The position numbers and the translations under genes are program-made. Below the pieces are notes generated by a model, which was given only the letters and a program-made list of their open reading frames with translations, was not told the origin of the DNA and did no database searches. A DNA stretch of 64,000 nt from Paraburkholderia caffeinitolerans (GTDB lineage: Bacteria > Pseudomonadota > Gammaproteobacteria > Burkholderiales > Burkholderiaceae): assembly GCF_902859945.1 (NCBI RefSeq), contig NZ_CADIKL010000018.1, positions 1 to 64,000 of the forward strand, read 5' to 3'. Shown here one piece after another: positions 51,549 through 60,713 of the stretch (within the stretch, counting starts at the first letter, position 1; each line of letters opens with the position of its first letter).

Positions 51549-52592
51549 TCAGCTCCCGAAGTATTCTTGATTTGCAGAAGCGCCAGCAGGTGCGACGTCA
51601 CGTTGCGCTCGCCACTTCGAAACGCTGCAGCCGAACTGATGGCTGAACCATCGCGAAAACGCACTCAGCGAACCGAATCCAAGCAGCACCGCAACCTCGG
51701 ACAGCTGGCGCTCGCGATTCCCGATATAGCGGACGACGAGCTCCGCCCGCAGCGATGCAAGAATTCCCGCGTAGCTCTCGCCTTGACGGGTGAGGCGGCG
51801 CTGCACTGTTCTCGCATCCACGCCGAGGTGTTCCGCGATCCTTTCGATCGAGCATGCTCCGGACGGCAGCAGCACGACGATGAGTCGCCGCACCTTGTCG
51901 GCCATGGTGTCGTCAGAGCGAGCAAGCAGCGAGTCGAGATACTGCCGGACTTGTCTGGCCATTGCAGGATCGTAGGACGGAAGGGACGACTCCAGATCGG
52001 CCGCATCGCAGATGAGCCCGTCGAACTCCTGGCCGAACGCCACCGGCATCCCAAATACCCTTAGATGTGTCGCGGTGCTAGCCGGTGCCGAATGGGTGAA
52101 ACAGACTCTGCGCGGCTTCCAGCCGCCGCCGAGAAAGAGCACGACCACCCGATACAGCACAGCCACGACCAATTCGGCGGACTGACGTTGCGAACCGGGC
52201 AACCCGTTCAAGGCTTCCTGCCGGAGGATCACGACGCCGTCGTCTTCTTCTATACACATCGCAAGCGCTTCGTTATGCAGACGCAGATAACGGGACATTG
52301 AGTTGAGTGCACGTCGCAGCGTCGGCTCCTCGCGCATGACGAAAGCGAGCGGGCCGAGATTCGAGAGTTGCCGCGTCTGCGCCATTCTGAGACCGAAATC
52401 CTCGACGCCGGCAGCGTGCGCCGATGCCTCGAGCAGATTGCTGACTGCGGCAGCGGGAATTCGAATGTCGGGATCCACCAGCGCGGTCAGATTGATCCCG
52501 GCCGCGCGCAGGAAGCGGTAGGGATCCAGGCCAAGCGAGCGCGCTACGTCGACGTAGTCGGTGAGGCTCGCGCCTCGAAGCAGGTAGGACAT
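51549..52592 (-). CDS. AraC-family regulator with arabinose-binding-like N-terminal domain (OruR/QhpR type)
   Basis: 347 residues from the ATG at 52592. The N-terminal Arabinose_bd domain (LTDYVDVARSLGLDPYRFLRAAGINLTALVDPDIRIPAAAVSNLLEASAH in segments) and C-terminal AraC HTH (IERIAEHLGVDARTVQRRLTRQG, LSEVAVLLGFGSLSAFSRWFSHQFGCSVSKWR) are complete. Regulators of this type control amino-acid or aromatic catabolic genes. It is divergent from the carboxymuconolactone-decarboxylase-like gene, its most likely target. Confidence 0.93.
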   Translation of the reverse strand: MSYLLRGASLTDYVDVARSLGLDPYRFLRAAGINLTALVDPDIRIPAAAVSNLLEASAHAAGVEDFGLRMAQTRQLSNLGPLAFVMREEPTLRRALNSMSRYLRLHNEALAMCIEEDDGVVILRQEALNGLPGSQRQSAELVVAVLYRVVVLFLGGGWKPRRVCFTHSAPASTATHLRVFGMPVAFGQEFDGLICDAADLESSLPSYDPAMARQVRQYLDSLLARSDDTMADKVRRLIVVLLPSGACSIERIAEHLGVDARTVQRRLTRQGESYAGILASLRAELVVRYIGNRERQLSEVAVLLGFGSLSAFSRWFSHQFGCSVSKWRAQRDVAPAGASANQEYFGS

Positions 52593-52731
52593 GGCGTTTT
52601 CCCGATCTGTCGTGAAATGTAAAACCAGTGCCGTCAAATGTCAAATCAACGTATTCCAAGAACCGATACTGGAACTGTCGCGGCCATACCGCGACAGTCA
52701 AATCCGGCAATCCAACCGATGGACAAACAAG

Positions 52732-53136
52732 ATGAGCGAGACAACCTCTGGCAAGACGCCGACCTGTGATCGGCTTCGCGAAAGTGGTAACTGGAATGCG
52801 GCCTGGCAGCCGTTTTACGAGCTCGATCCGGCGTGGACCGAGAAGTTCATGAGCATGGCGATGCATCCGATCGCGTCCGGCGTCCTTGAGCCAAAGGTCG
52901 TCGAGTTCATTGCTATCGCGGTCGACGCGTCCTGCACGCATATGTACGCGCCGGGCACACGCCGGCACATCCGCAAGGCGCTTGAGCTTGGTGCGACGAA
53001 GGAGGAAATTACCGCAGTGCTGCAAGCCGTCAGCGTGCTCGGCATTCACGCGAGCAGCCTTGGCGCGCCGATTCTGCTCGAAGAACTGGCCGCGATGGCG
53101 GAGCAGCGTGCCACCGATGAGCGCGCTGTCGCGTGA
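52732..53136 (+). CDS. Carboxymuconolactone decarboxylase / AhpD-like family protein
   Basis: 134 residues from the ATG at 52732. AWQPFYELDPAWTEKFMSMAMHPIASGVLEPKVVEFIAIAVDASCTHMYAPGTRRHIRKALELGATKEEITAVLQ in segments is the CMD/AhpD fold, all-helical. The AhpD CxxC reads ASCTHMY, with only one Cys in that position, so peroxidase-reductant activity is doubtful; members of this shape are found in aromatic and gamma-lactone pathways. Divergent from the AraC regulator. Confidence 0.85.
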   Translation: MSETTSGKTPTCDRLRESGNWNAAWQPFYELDPAWTEKFMSMAMHPIASGVLEPKVVEFIAIAVDASCTHMYAPGTRRHIRKALELGATKEEITAVLQAVSVLGIHASSLGAPILLEELAAMAEQRATDERAVA

Positions 53137-53139
53137 CGG

Positions 53140-53430
53140 CGACACGGACGTGCGTAACGCTTCAATTTTCGGCAGTGTGCGCATCGCGTGGCTCACGATG
53201 AACCAGCAGGCGGGCTGGCTTGGCAACAGCACAAACGGCATCATCGGCGCGCTATATGACAGTAACGCGCCGGTGTACAACTCGCCTTCTCTCTATGGCG
53301 TGTCGGTCGCGCGGGAGTATGCGCCAGGTGGTGTGGCGGGCCATTTCCAGGGCGGAACGCGCGAGTCGGCCGCCCTCAAGTAGTCGAACTACGGCCTGAA
53401 TCTGGCAGCCGTCCATCACATCAGAACCCG
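53140..53430 (+). pseudogene. Gram-negative porin fragment
   Basis: The frame reads GSVRIAWLTMNQQAGWLGNSTNGIIGALYDSNAPVYNSPSLYGVSVAREYAPGGVAGHFQGGTRESAALK, then a TAG, then SNYGLNLA. This is a middle piece of a Burkholderia-type trimeric porin (VYNSPSFYGVS...EYAPGG...). No signal peptide or C-terminal Phe; both ends are lost. Confidence 0.65.
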
Positions 53431-53689
53431 TATCTGTCACCGCTTGCGCAGCGACTGATTGCGGTGTTACGGGAGCGGTTGGCATGAGGGTGGTGGAATG
53501 TGCCGGACCCGCTCTCCGCGTGGAACTTGAAATAGTGCGCGTGCTTTTCGTTCAGGATTTTTCGCAGGTGTGCCGCAACGCTGAGGATTGCCCAATCTGG
53601 TTGTTCGACCCAGTTTGAGAGGGTTCGAATAGGAGAAGGTCCGTTGACAGAGTTGACCGCTCGCTCGATTGCGTTCGATCTCCAGCGCG

Positions 53690-54373
53690 CTAGATCAATA
53701 GTTTCAACGTCTCGAACAAGACAAGGTCTTCCTTTTTTGCGGACCTCGCATGCCGCCGGATTACGTCAAGGAGGCACTCGACGAAAGCGACTGCCGCATT
53801 GCTCAGCGTGCTGCTGCGACGTGTGACGATCCCCAGTTGTCGGGGCTCGAACACCTCGCGCAACGTGAGCGGCCTCAGGCGACCACCGAACGGCGGCACG
53901 TGGCTCAGGATCGTCGGGCTCCACGTGCACATGTCGGCGTGCTCGACCATCGTCTGCAGCATCGCCACCGATTGGGCGCGCACGATGCGGCGTTCGTCTA
54001 TCTGCGCTCCATGGCGCGTGAACAGATAGTCCAGCAGGTTGCTCTCTGAGTCCGGCGCGAAGTTCAACACCCAGTCCTCGTCGAATAGCTCGTGGATAGA
54101 GCGTGCCTGCGCTTTCCGATGCCCCTCGCGGACCATCACCGACGATTCATAAGTGAGTATGGGTTCGCATGCGAATTCCTGCATGCTCGCGCCGGGCTGC
54201 AACTGGCCAACGGCAAAATCCATGGAGCCTTCGCGCAACAGCGGCTGGGCAACCGCCATCAATCCTTCGAACAGTTCGAGACGGATATCCGGCAAGCGCT
54301 TGCGAAAGCGCTGAACGGCCTCGGCCAGGAAGGTCAGCGTAATCCACGGCGTGACGCCTACCATGAGCCTGCC
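53690..54373 (-). pseudogene. LysR-type regulator, substrate-binding domain only, cut by an IS end
   Basis: Minus strand encodes GRLMVGVTPWITLTFLAEAVQRFRKRLPDIRLELFEG, LLREGSMDFAVGQLQP and further LysR effector-domain sequence down to a normal-looking C terminus (~228 residues). The N-terminal winged HTH is missing: the first codons (ERFSGPGS) are IS3 left-end sequence beginning near 54374. Insertion therefore removed the DNA-binding half. Confidence 0.8.
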
Positions 54374-54580
54374 TGACCCTGGCCCAGAAAACCGCTCCAT
54401 TTGAAACTGGAAAATTCCGGCATGATGTTGACATCTTGACCAGGAGGTCGTGCCGTGAAGAAGAGCAAGTTCACCGACGAGCAGATTGCGTACGCATTGA
54501 AACAGGCCGAGCTGGGCACACCGGTCGCCGAGGTACGCCGCAATATGGGTATCAGCGACGCTACCTTCTACAACGGGTGA
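54374..54580 (+). mobile_element. IS3-family left end with truncated orfA
   Basis: TGACCCTGGCCCAG at 54374 begins an end sequence continuing to CATTTGAAACTGGAAAATTCC, as in the IS407/IS401-type ends. GTG at 54455, after CAGGAGG, starts KKSKFTDEQIAYALKQAELGTPVAEVRRNMGISDATFYNG, an IS3 OrfA HTH that stops early at 54578-54580 because a different element is joined there. Confidence 0.78.
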
Positions 54581-55023
54581 ACGAATGCGGCAGCGAGCTG
54601 GATGTGCTTCTGCAGAAGCGCCTGGACAAGGCAGCAGCCAAACGCTTCCTCAAGCATTTGCTGCGATCGAATCCCATGCCCCGGAAAATCGTAACCGACC
54701 AACTGCGCAGTTACCCTGCGGCGAAGGCAGACATCGCAGAACTCGCGAGCATCAAGCACGTGTTCGTGAAGGCGGTCGCACGAGTGAACAATAACCGTGC
54801 CGAGAACAGTCACCAACCTGCGCGTCGTCGCGAGCGTGCCATGAACGGATTTCGCGATCCGCTTCGCACGCAGATGTTTCTATCCGGCTTCGGCCCGATC
54901 CGTCAACACGTTGCATTATCCCGCCACCGCATGACGGCGCAGTCCCATCGCACCAAACTCAAGGCACGCCTTGCAGCGTGGAATCGTTGGACCGCGATCG
55001 ATGCTGCCAAGTGCACACATTGA
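54577..55023 (+). mobile_element. IS6-family transposase, C-terminal fragment
   Basis: Frame from 54577: NECGSELDVLLQKRLDKAAAKRFLKHLL, TDQLRSYPAAKADI (second catalytic Asp), NNRAENSHQPARRRERAMNGF (catalytic Glu) and MFLSGFGPIRQHV. The N-terminal part with the first Asp is missing, replaced by IS3 orfA, so the element cannot transpose by itself. It ends ~175 bp before the first fluoride-riboswitch promoter. Confidence 0.82.
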
Positions 55024-55196
55024 CAACGATTCAAATTCGTTCCCATCTTACCCCGTCAGCTGCCGTCAAGTTGACAACGCCCGGTCGGTCAGTTGCGGAA
55101 GCGCCTGTGGAAACGCAGGCGCGGAAGTTGCGGCATACATCGGGCACCCAGCGCGGCCTCATCTGCCCTGCCCAATGTGCGGGCTGCAGGCGGCAC

Positions 55197-55225
55197 TTGT
55201 AAGCCTGAATGCGTCAGCGTAGACT
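55197..55225 (+). promoter_or_regulatory. Sigma70-type promoter of the first fluoride riboswitch operon
   Basis: -35 TTGTAA (55197-55202), 17-base spacer, -10 TAGACT (55220-55225). The predicted start falls six or seven bases later, at the first base of the aptamer. Confidence 0.75.
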
Positions 55226-55231
55226 GCAAGC

Positions 55232-55310
55232 GGGAGATGGCATTCCTCCCTAAAACCGCCCTGCGGGGCTAATGATGCCTACGGGCCTGGGAACAGGCAC
55301 TGTAGGCGTG
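55232..55310 (+). ncRNA. Fluoride riboswitch (crcB motif) 1, upstream of the MutS-like pair
   Basis: Aptamer core GGGAGATGGCATTCCTCC followed by AACCGCC, GGGGCTAATGATGCCTAC: the P1 stem/pseudoknot pattern of the fluoride riboswitch. Just downstream GCCTG/CAGGC and GCCTAC (55277-55282)/GTAGGC (55302-55307) form a competing hairpin that re-pairs the 3' aptamer strand, a credible expression platform. About 170 bases of leader remain before the MutS-like start. Confidence 0.93.
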
Positions 55311-55458
55311 CGCGCACTAACCGCGTCACCCCTCTCCGTGTCCGCGCCGCGATGGCGGTGTTTCCCAGATCTCCAATACCTGCTCCGGCTTTTTCAGCTA
55401 GCTGGAGGTAGTCTTGCGCGCGTTGACCGCGCCTGCGAGCGGTAGGCAAGGGGTAGAA

Positions 55459-56994
55459 ATGGATTTCCATAGCATCCTCTTTGAGACGCCCGAGGACGGC
55501 GCACCGTCCGGGGACGTTGCCGAACCAGATTTCTTCGGTGATCTCAATCTCGACCAGTTCGTGGGCGAGGCGACACGGGGATTTGACGAATACAACCTCA
55601 CGCCGTTTTTTCGCACGGTGCTGAACCGGGAAAGCGCCATCACCTATCGGCACGAGGTCATGCGAGACCTCGACGGTCCGGAACTGCTGCTTGTCATTCA
55701 GGCGTTCGCACTCGCCATGCGCAAAACCCGGACGTGTCTGGGAGAGGCACAGCGCCTCTACTACCGGCGGCAGAAGCAGTGGTGGTTTCTCGCAGCTGCT
55801 ACGCATTACTGCCAGTGCGTGCTAGCGATCTGTGACGGGCTAAGTGGCGCTGGCCCGCGGTCCAGGGGCTTGAAGAGGTTCGGCGCGTGGCTCACCGGCC
55901 ACGTGGGTTCTGGGCGTTTCATGAAGCTCTGCCACGACGTCGAGGAAGTCCGCGGCACCCTGGCAGGGGTGCGCTACTGCATTCACCTCAACGGAAGTGC
56001 GGTCACCGTCTTGAACTACGATGATGAGGATGACTACGGAACATTCGTTCTGGGAATCTTCGAACGGTTCAAGCAGGGCGAGGTCAAGGATCACAGCGTC
56101 GAGCAGAAAGACTGGCCAGAGATGAACCACGTCGAGGCACACATACTCGACTTTGTTGCTGAACTCAATCCGCTGCCTTTCCAGCTGCTGGATGCATTCT
56201 GCTCCGACCAAGCGGACTTTCTTGACGCAACAATTGCGGCCTTTGATCGTGAGATTCAGTTTTATATCGCCTACCGTAGTTACATCCAGTTGTGTCGGGA
56301 CGCAGGTCTGAAGTTCAGCTATCCCGTAGTATCTGGAGCCACGAAGTCGATCCGCTGCGAAGAGACTTTTGATCTCGTGCTCGCCCATAAACTTTGCGCA
56401 GACAAGGTCGCCCTTGTTTGCAACGACCTTTTTCTTGAGGGCCCAGAGCGGATCTTTGTGGTTTCAGGGCCCAATAATGGTGGCAAGACCACGTTTGCCC
56501 GAACGTTCGGCCAACTGCACTTTCTCGCAAAACTGGGATGTCCTGTCCCGGGCCGCAACTCGCATCTCTTTCTTTACGATCGGCTCTTTGCGCACTTTGA
56601 GCGCGAGGAGAACACCCTCGACCTGCGCGGCAAGCTTCAGGACGACCTGATGCGGATGCACGCCATCCTGCAAGCCTCCACTCCGAACAGCATCATCCTG
56701 ATGAACGAGATCTTCAGCTCGACGACGCTCGCCGATGCGCTGTTTCTCTGCCGCAGGATCATCGGTGAAATCATGGAGCGCGACGCGCTGTGCGTCTGCG
56801 TGACGTTCATCGAGGAACTCGCGCGGCTGGGGCCCCAGACCGTGAGCATGGTAAGCGAGATCAAACCCGACAGTCCCTCGGTTCGTACCTTCCGTGTTCG
56901 CAGGCGCCCGGCCGATGGACGGGCCTATGCGCTTTCCGTCGCCGAACAATATGGCCTTACCTATGAACGCATCAAGGAGCGTCTCGCATCATGA
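55459..56994 (+). CDS. MutS-domain-V ATPase-like protein A (fluoride-riboswitch operon)
   Basis: 511 residues from the ATG at 55459. No mismatch-recognition domain; a helical N-terminal region (levers/clamp-like, FDEYNLTPFFRTVLNRESAITYRHEVMRDLDGPELL) leads to an ABC-like MutS ATPase: Walker A GPNNGGKT (337-344), and Walker B-like IILMNEIFSSTT with N416-E417 where MutS has D-E. The signature Ser/Thr cluster is present. MutS-like genes are known neighbours of fluoride riboswitches, function unproven. It overlaps the next gene by four bases, so A and B likely form a heterodimer. Confidence 0.88.
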   Translation: MDFHSILFETPEDGAPSGDVAEPDFFGDLNLDQFVGEATRGFDEYNLTPFFRTVLNRESAITYRHEVMRDLDGPELLLVIQAFALAMRKTRTCLGEAQRLYYRRQKQWWFLAAATHYCQCVLAICDGLSGAGPRSRGLKRFGAWLTGHVGSGRFMKLCHDVEEVRGTLAGVRYCIHLNGSAVTVLNYDDEDDYGTFVLGIFERFKQGEVKDHSVEQKDWPEMNHVEAHILDFVAELNPLPFQLLDAFCSDQADFLDATIAAFDREIQFYIAYRSYIQLCRDAGLKFSYPVVSGATKSIRCEETFDLVLAHKLCADKVALVCNDLFLEGPERIFVVSGPNNGGKTTFARTFGQLHFLAKLGCPVPGRNSHLFLYDRLFAHFEREENTLDLRGKLQDDLMRMHAILQASTPNSIILMNEIFSSTTLADALFLCRRIIGEIMERDALCVCVTFIEELARLGPQTVSMVSEIKPDSPSVRTFRVRRRPADGRAYALSVAEQYGLTYERIKERLAS

Positions 56995-58547
56995 AAGCCT
57001 ACCTGCTCCATGACGCGAGTGATTTTCCCTGGCGTCGCGACGAATACTGGAACGAACGGACACTCAACCAGGACCTGGAGCTGAACACCCTTTATCGGGC
57101 CATGGCGTCCGGAGACGAATATCTCTATGACACGGTCAGGAAAGTCGTTCCCGTTGGCCTGAGCGACGTCGACGAGATCCTGTACCGCCAGACGGTGCTC
57201 AAGGACTGTATCGAGCATGAGCCGGTTGTCAGGCAGCTTTACGCGATTGCAGTCGAGGCGCTGGAGGTCGAACGGAAAAGCTTCTACTGGGCAATGAGTG
57301 CTTCGGCAAGCAGCGTCCTGCACAGCGCGCGGGATCTGGTTCAGGCAATGCTGGGGGTGCTGGGAAAGCTACGCCGCGTGGCGGACGATAACGTCGGGCA
57401 GTTCCAGTCGGCAGGCTTTTGTCGCTTCTACGCAATGGTCAACGAGGAGCTGACAGACGAGTATTTCGCGACGATCACGCGGTGTCTGAAGGAGCTGAAA
57501 TTCAATCATGGCGTGCTGATCAGCGCGCGTCCAGGAAAGGGGAACAAGGGTGAACACTATGTGCTCAGGAAACCCCATGAAAAAGATCCCAACCTTCTGA
57601 GACGCCTGCTTGCGAGGGGAGCCCCATCCCGTACCTTCCGTATTGCAGACAGGGACGAAAATGGCGCGCGGGCGCTCAGCGAGCTCGAGTCACGGGGCAT
57701 CAACCATGTGGCGAACGCGCTGGCGCAGTCGGCCGACCACATCAAGAGCTTCTTCTTCATGCTTCGGGCGGAACTGGGTTTCTACCTTGGATGCCTGAAC
57801 TTGCGCAATGAGCTCCTGCGCCGGGAGATGCCCATCTGCTTTCCTGTGCCGCACGCAACTGGTGAGCGGCGTCATCGGTACCAAAAGCTGTATGACGTCA
57901 GCCTCGCCCTACGCATGGAGCAGGCACCCGTGGCAAACGACGCGGATGCAAACGGCAAGGACCTCGTGGTGGTCACCGGCGCGAACCAGGGCGGGAAGTC
58001 GACCTTCCTGCGAAGCATCGGGATCGCCCAGATCCTGTTACAGGCAGGGATGTTTGTCGGCGCCGGGGAATTCGAGGCCAATGTCGCGCAGGCTATCTTC
58101 ACGCATTACAAGCGCGAGGAAGACGCGACCATGCATGGCGGCAAGTTCGACGAGGAACTGAAGCGAATGAGTGAGTTGGTAGATCATCTGGTCGAAAACG
58201 GCCTGTTCCTTTCGAACGAATCGTTTGCTTCGACCAACGAGCGGGAAGGCTCGGAAATCGGCCGACAGATCGTTGATGCGTTGCTTGAGCATCATGTAAA
58301 GGTCTTTCTCGTGACTCACCTTTACTCGCTAGCGAAGGGCCTCCATGACGAGGATTCATACCCGAGGATGTTCCTGCGTGCTGAACGCCGGAATGACGGT
58401 GTCCGTACGTTCAGGCTGGTGGAGGCGGAGCCACTGCAGACAAGCTTTGGTCAGGACCTCTATCAGCAGATCTTCGGTGAGCCGCATAGCGAAACGGATG
58501 AAGACGTGCTGTCTTCGGGATCCCTGTCCAGGGCGGACGAAACTTGA
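56991..58547 (+). CDS. MutS-domain-V ATPase-like protein B (fluoride-riboswitch operon)
   Basis: 518 residues; ATG overlaps the previous stop (ATGA). Same plan as protein A: helical N-terminal half (DEILYRQTVLKDCIEHEPVVRQLYAIAVEALEVERKSFYWAMSASASSVLHSARDLVQAMLGVLGKL), then Walker A GANQGGKST (330-338) and Walker B-like LFLSNESFASTNEREGSE with N409-E410. VTHLYSLAKGL resembles the MutS H-loop. Both paralogues therefore share the Asn substitution. Soluble; no signal peptide. The pair probably acts as a conformational ATPase rather than in mismatch repair. Confidence 0.88.
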   Translation: MKAYLLHDASDFPWRRDEYWNERTLNQDLELNTLYRAMASGDEYLYDTVRKVVPVGLSDVDEILYRQTVLKDCIEHEPVVRQLYAIAVEALEVERKSFYWAMSASASSVLHSARDLVQAMLGVLGKLRRVADDNVGQFQSAGFCRFYAMVNEELTDEYFATITRCLKELKFNHGVLISARPGKGNKGEHYVLRKPHEKDPNLLRRLLARGAPSRTFRIADRDENGARALSELESRGINHVANALAQSADHIKSFFFMLRAELGFYLGCLNLRNELLRREMPICFPVPHATGERRHRYQKLYDVSLALRMEQAPVANDADANGKDLVVVTGANQGGKSTFLRSIGIAQILLQAGMFVGAGEFEANVAQAIFTHYKREEDATMHGGKFDEELKRMSELVDHLVENGLFLSNESFASTNEREGSEIGRQIVDALLEHHVKVFLVTHLYSLAKGLHDEDSYPRMFLRAERRNDGVRTFRLVEAEPLQTSFGQDLYQQIFGEPHSETDEDVLSSGSLSRADET

Positions 58548-58602
58548 TACCTAGGTAGACATATCGATGCGCCACCATGTTCTCCGGCATCGCCAGGCGG
58601 CT

Positions 58603-60699
58603 TTATTTCCCGGACGAGTCACTGAGTTCCGCGGAGCGAAGACGCGCGATATCATCCCGCAGACATTGTACGGTGTGTTCCATCTCGGCTTCACCAGGGC
58701 CATGTTCCCTGTGAAGCCGCTCGATATGGTCCGTGAGTGTTTGAACCAGCGCGACGAGCGTACGCTGCTTCCACGCCTCCAGCAGTTCCAGATAGCTGTT
58801 GAGCGACCGTTCAACGACATACATGGAAGCGCTGTCCTCCAGGGCACTGCGTGCACTGAAGTAGAATCCCCAGCGCCCGAATATCCGACCCAATGATCGC
58901 GGCAGCACCATTGTCGGCAAGGTTTCGTGAAGGATGAAAGCGGGTGCGACGAAGGAAGCCGGAAGCGGGATGGTGAGTCGAAGCGTTCCCAGCGTGTCAG
59001 CCAGATGATGAAGGGCGACGCTCGCTCTTGCATGGAGTGTTTCGACCGTTCGCGTTGCCGCGCCGGAAAAAGAAAGGGCGCGTGCGTTCGCGGCGAGTTC
59101 AACGAGCCGCGTGGCGTCGAAGGACATATCGTGGGTTTCCGACCATAGGGCGGCAGCGTTGTGGGCAATTTCACTCATGAGACTGATCATGGTCCGTTCG
59201 ATCGCTTTTGCAGGGTCTGTTTGCGAACGAATGGTCGCGTCAACCGCATCGCGGCTTGCCAGCAGGGCTCGCAGCGCGTCGTCGATCTGCCCGCTCGCAT
59301 GGGTTGCCGGCGCATGCCACATCAGGTGAACCTCGAGTGCATCTAGTACGTCGCGACGTAACGTTGCAAGCTGGCGCTGCCGTATTTCAGTTTGTTGTTC
59401 GCGGCACTGCGCGAGCGCATCGGCAAAGGGGCCATCGATCCAGGCACGTCGCCACGGCGGGTCTTCCTCCCGTGTGCTGACCAGATAGACGGGAATGTCC
59501 AGGTGGGTGCTTTTCCAGAGGCCGCGCACGACATGTTCGTAGATTCGCCACCGGTCGTCTGCGGCCACAAGATCAATCTTCGTGACAAGCACCGCAACGC
59601 GTGCGCCGCGGCTGCAGAGCTGACGCACGAGCGCCGCCTCATGCAACGTGAGCGGCGCTGTCGCAGAAATAAGCACAACTGCGATATCGCACCACGGCGC
59701 TGTCGGTGGGCTCCCCTTCACAATGTCCCATTCTTCCCAGTCGACGCCCGGAGTGTCGATGAGGGTGATGCCACCGGAAAGCAGAGGAGCCGGGCTCTCG
59801 AACGTGATCCTTGTGACAGCCTTGGTGTTCTCGGGATTGGAATGCTCGTCGACAAATTCGGCGATGCGTGCGCGGTCGATGAATTCGATCTTCGTGGTGA
59901 CGAATTCGACGGTACCCCGCTCCACTCTTCCGTGATGAATCTCGACGGGTATGGCAGTGGTTGGCAGCGCTGTAACAGGAAGCAGCGCGCTGCCCAGCAG
60001 GCTGTTAAGCAGAGAGGACTTTCCGGCACTGACGGCCCCGAACAGACCGACGACGATATCGGTCGAGCCGTAATGACGCGCGAAGTCCATGCTACGGCGG
60101 TGAAGATCGCCAAGTCCGTGCGACAAGGTAATGCGTTCGAGTTCCGCTACCAGCGGATGCGCAGGGGCGCCGGTTGCGGCCCGTTGCGAGCCGGCGGAAG
60201 GGGGCAGGGCTGCCAGCCTTTCTGACGGGGTGCCAATACCGATGTCCCTGGAGAGAGAGTCCTGAAGCGCGTCGAGCAGTCCCATCAGATGACCGACGAG
60301 TCGACTGGCATCTTCCTCGATGTCCTCGCTCAGGTGCTGATCGGCTGCCATGCTCGTCGCGCTCGCGGTGCGCGGATCCAGTTCCGATAGCGCGAGCATG
60401 GCTTCGCTGATACGGAGTCTGCAGGATTCAATGGCGCTGGTCGTGGGCGCGGGCAAAGAAATATGGTGACGCGCGGTAATGGTCTGCATGGCCGTACGAA
60501 CCAGTTCCAGCTCATTCAGCATGAGTTGATGCTGGACCGGCTCGGCGTCAGCGAGGCGTATGGGAAACGGTGACTGCTGCACAACCGGATTGAGGTAATG
60601 CAAGGCATCGGTGAGGCAGGCATCGATCCGAACGAAAACCTCTCCTGCGCGTCGTGAGTAGGCGGGAGGGAATGTGTCATCTTTATCATTTCGCAACAT
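58603..60699 (-). CDS. Dynamin-like large GTPase (fluoride-riboswitch operon)
   Basis: 698 residues from the ATG at 60699 (GAAGAGA upstream). The N-terminal ~200 residues are helical. The GTPase domain has G1 GAVSAGKSS (221-229, K227), G3 DTPGVDWEEW from D315 and G4 TKID (373-376). The C-terminal half is long and helical with a hydrophobic stretch (IPLPASFVAPAFILHETLPTMVLP) that could dip into membrane, then a coiled-coil tail. This is the bacterial dynamin-like/dynamin_N plan, expected to remodel or repair membranes. It is second in a unit with the cysteine-rich gene (14-base gap) behind fluoride riboswitch 2. Confidence 0.88.
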   Translation of the reverse strand: MLRNDKDDTFPPAYSRRAGEVFVRIDACLTDALHYLNPVVQQSPFPIRLADAEPVQHQLMLNELELVRTAMQTITARHHISLPAPTTSAIESCRLRISEAMLALSELDPRTASATSMAADQHLSEDIEEDASRLVGHLMGLLDALQDSLSRDIGIGTPSERLAALPPSAGSQRAATGAPAHPLVAELERITLSHGLGDLHRRSMDFARHYGSTDIVVGLFGAVSAGKSSLLNSLLGSALLPVTALPTTAIPVEIHHGRVERGTVEFVTTKIEFIDRARIAEFVDEHSNPENTKAVTRITFESPAPLLSGGITLIDTPGVDWEEWDIVKGSPPTAPWCDIAVVLISATAPLTLHEAALVRQLCSRGARVAVLVTKIDLVAADDRWRIYEHVVRGLWKSTHLDIPVYLVSTREEDPPWRRAWIDGPFADALAQCREQQTEIRQRQLATLRRDVLDALEVHLMWHAPATHASGQIDDALRALLASRDAVDATIRSQTDPAKAIERTMISLMSEIAHNAAALWSETHDMSFDATRLVELAANARALSFSGAATRTVETLHARASVALHHLADTLGTLRLTIPLPASFVAPAFILHETLPTMVLPRSLGRIFGRWGFYFSARSALEDSASMYVVERSLNSYLELLEAWKQRTLVALVQTLTDHIERLHREHGPGEAEMEHTVQCLRDDIARLRSAELSDSSGK

Positions 60700-60713
60700 G
60701 GCGATCTCTTCGT

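Noticed and set aside
55279..55806. Minus-strand ORF across the riboswitch 1 leader and the MutS-like start
   Set aside because: No domain, no ribosome-binding site, and antisense to a well-supported gene and riboswitch.
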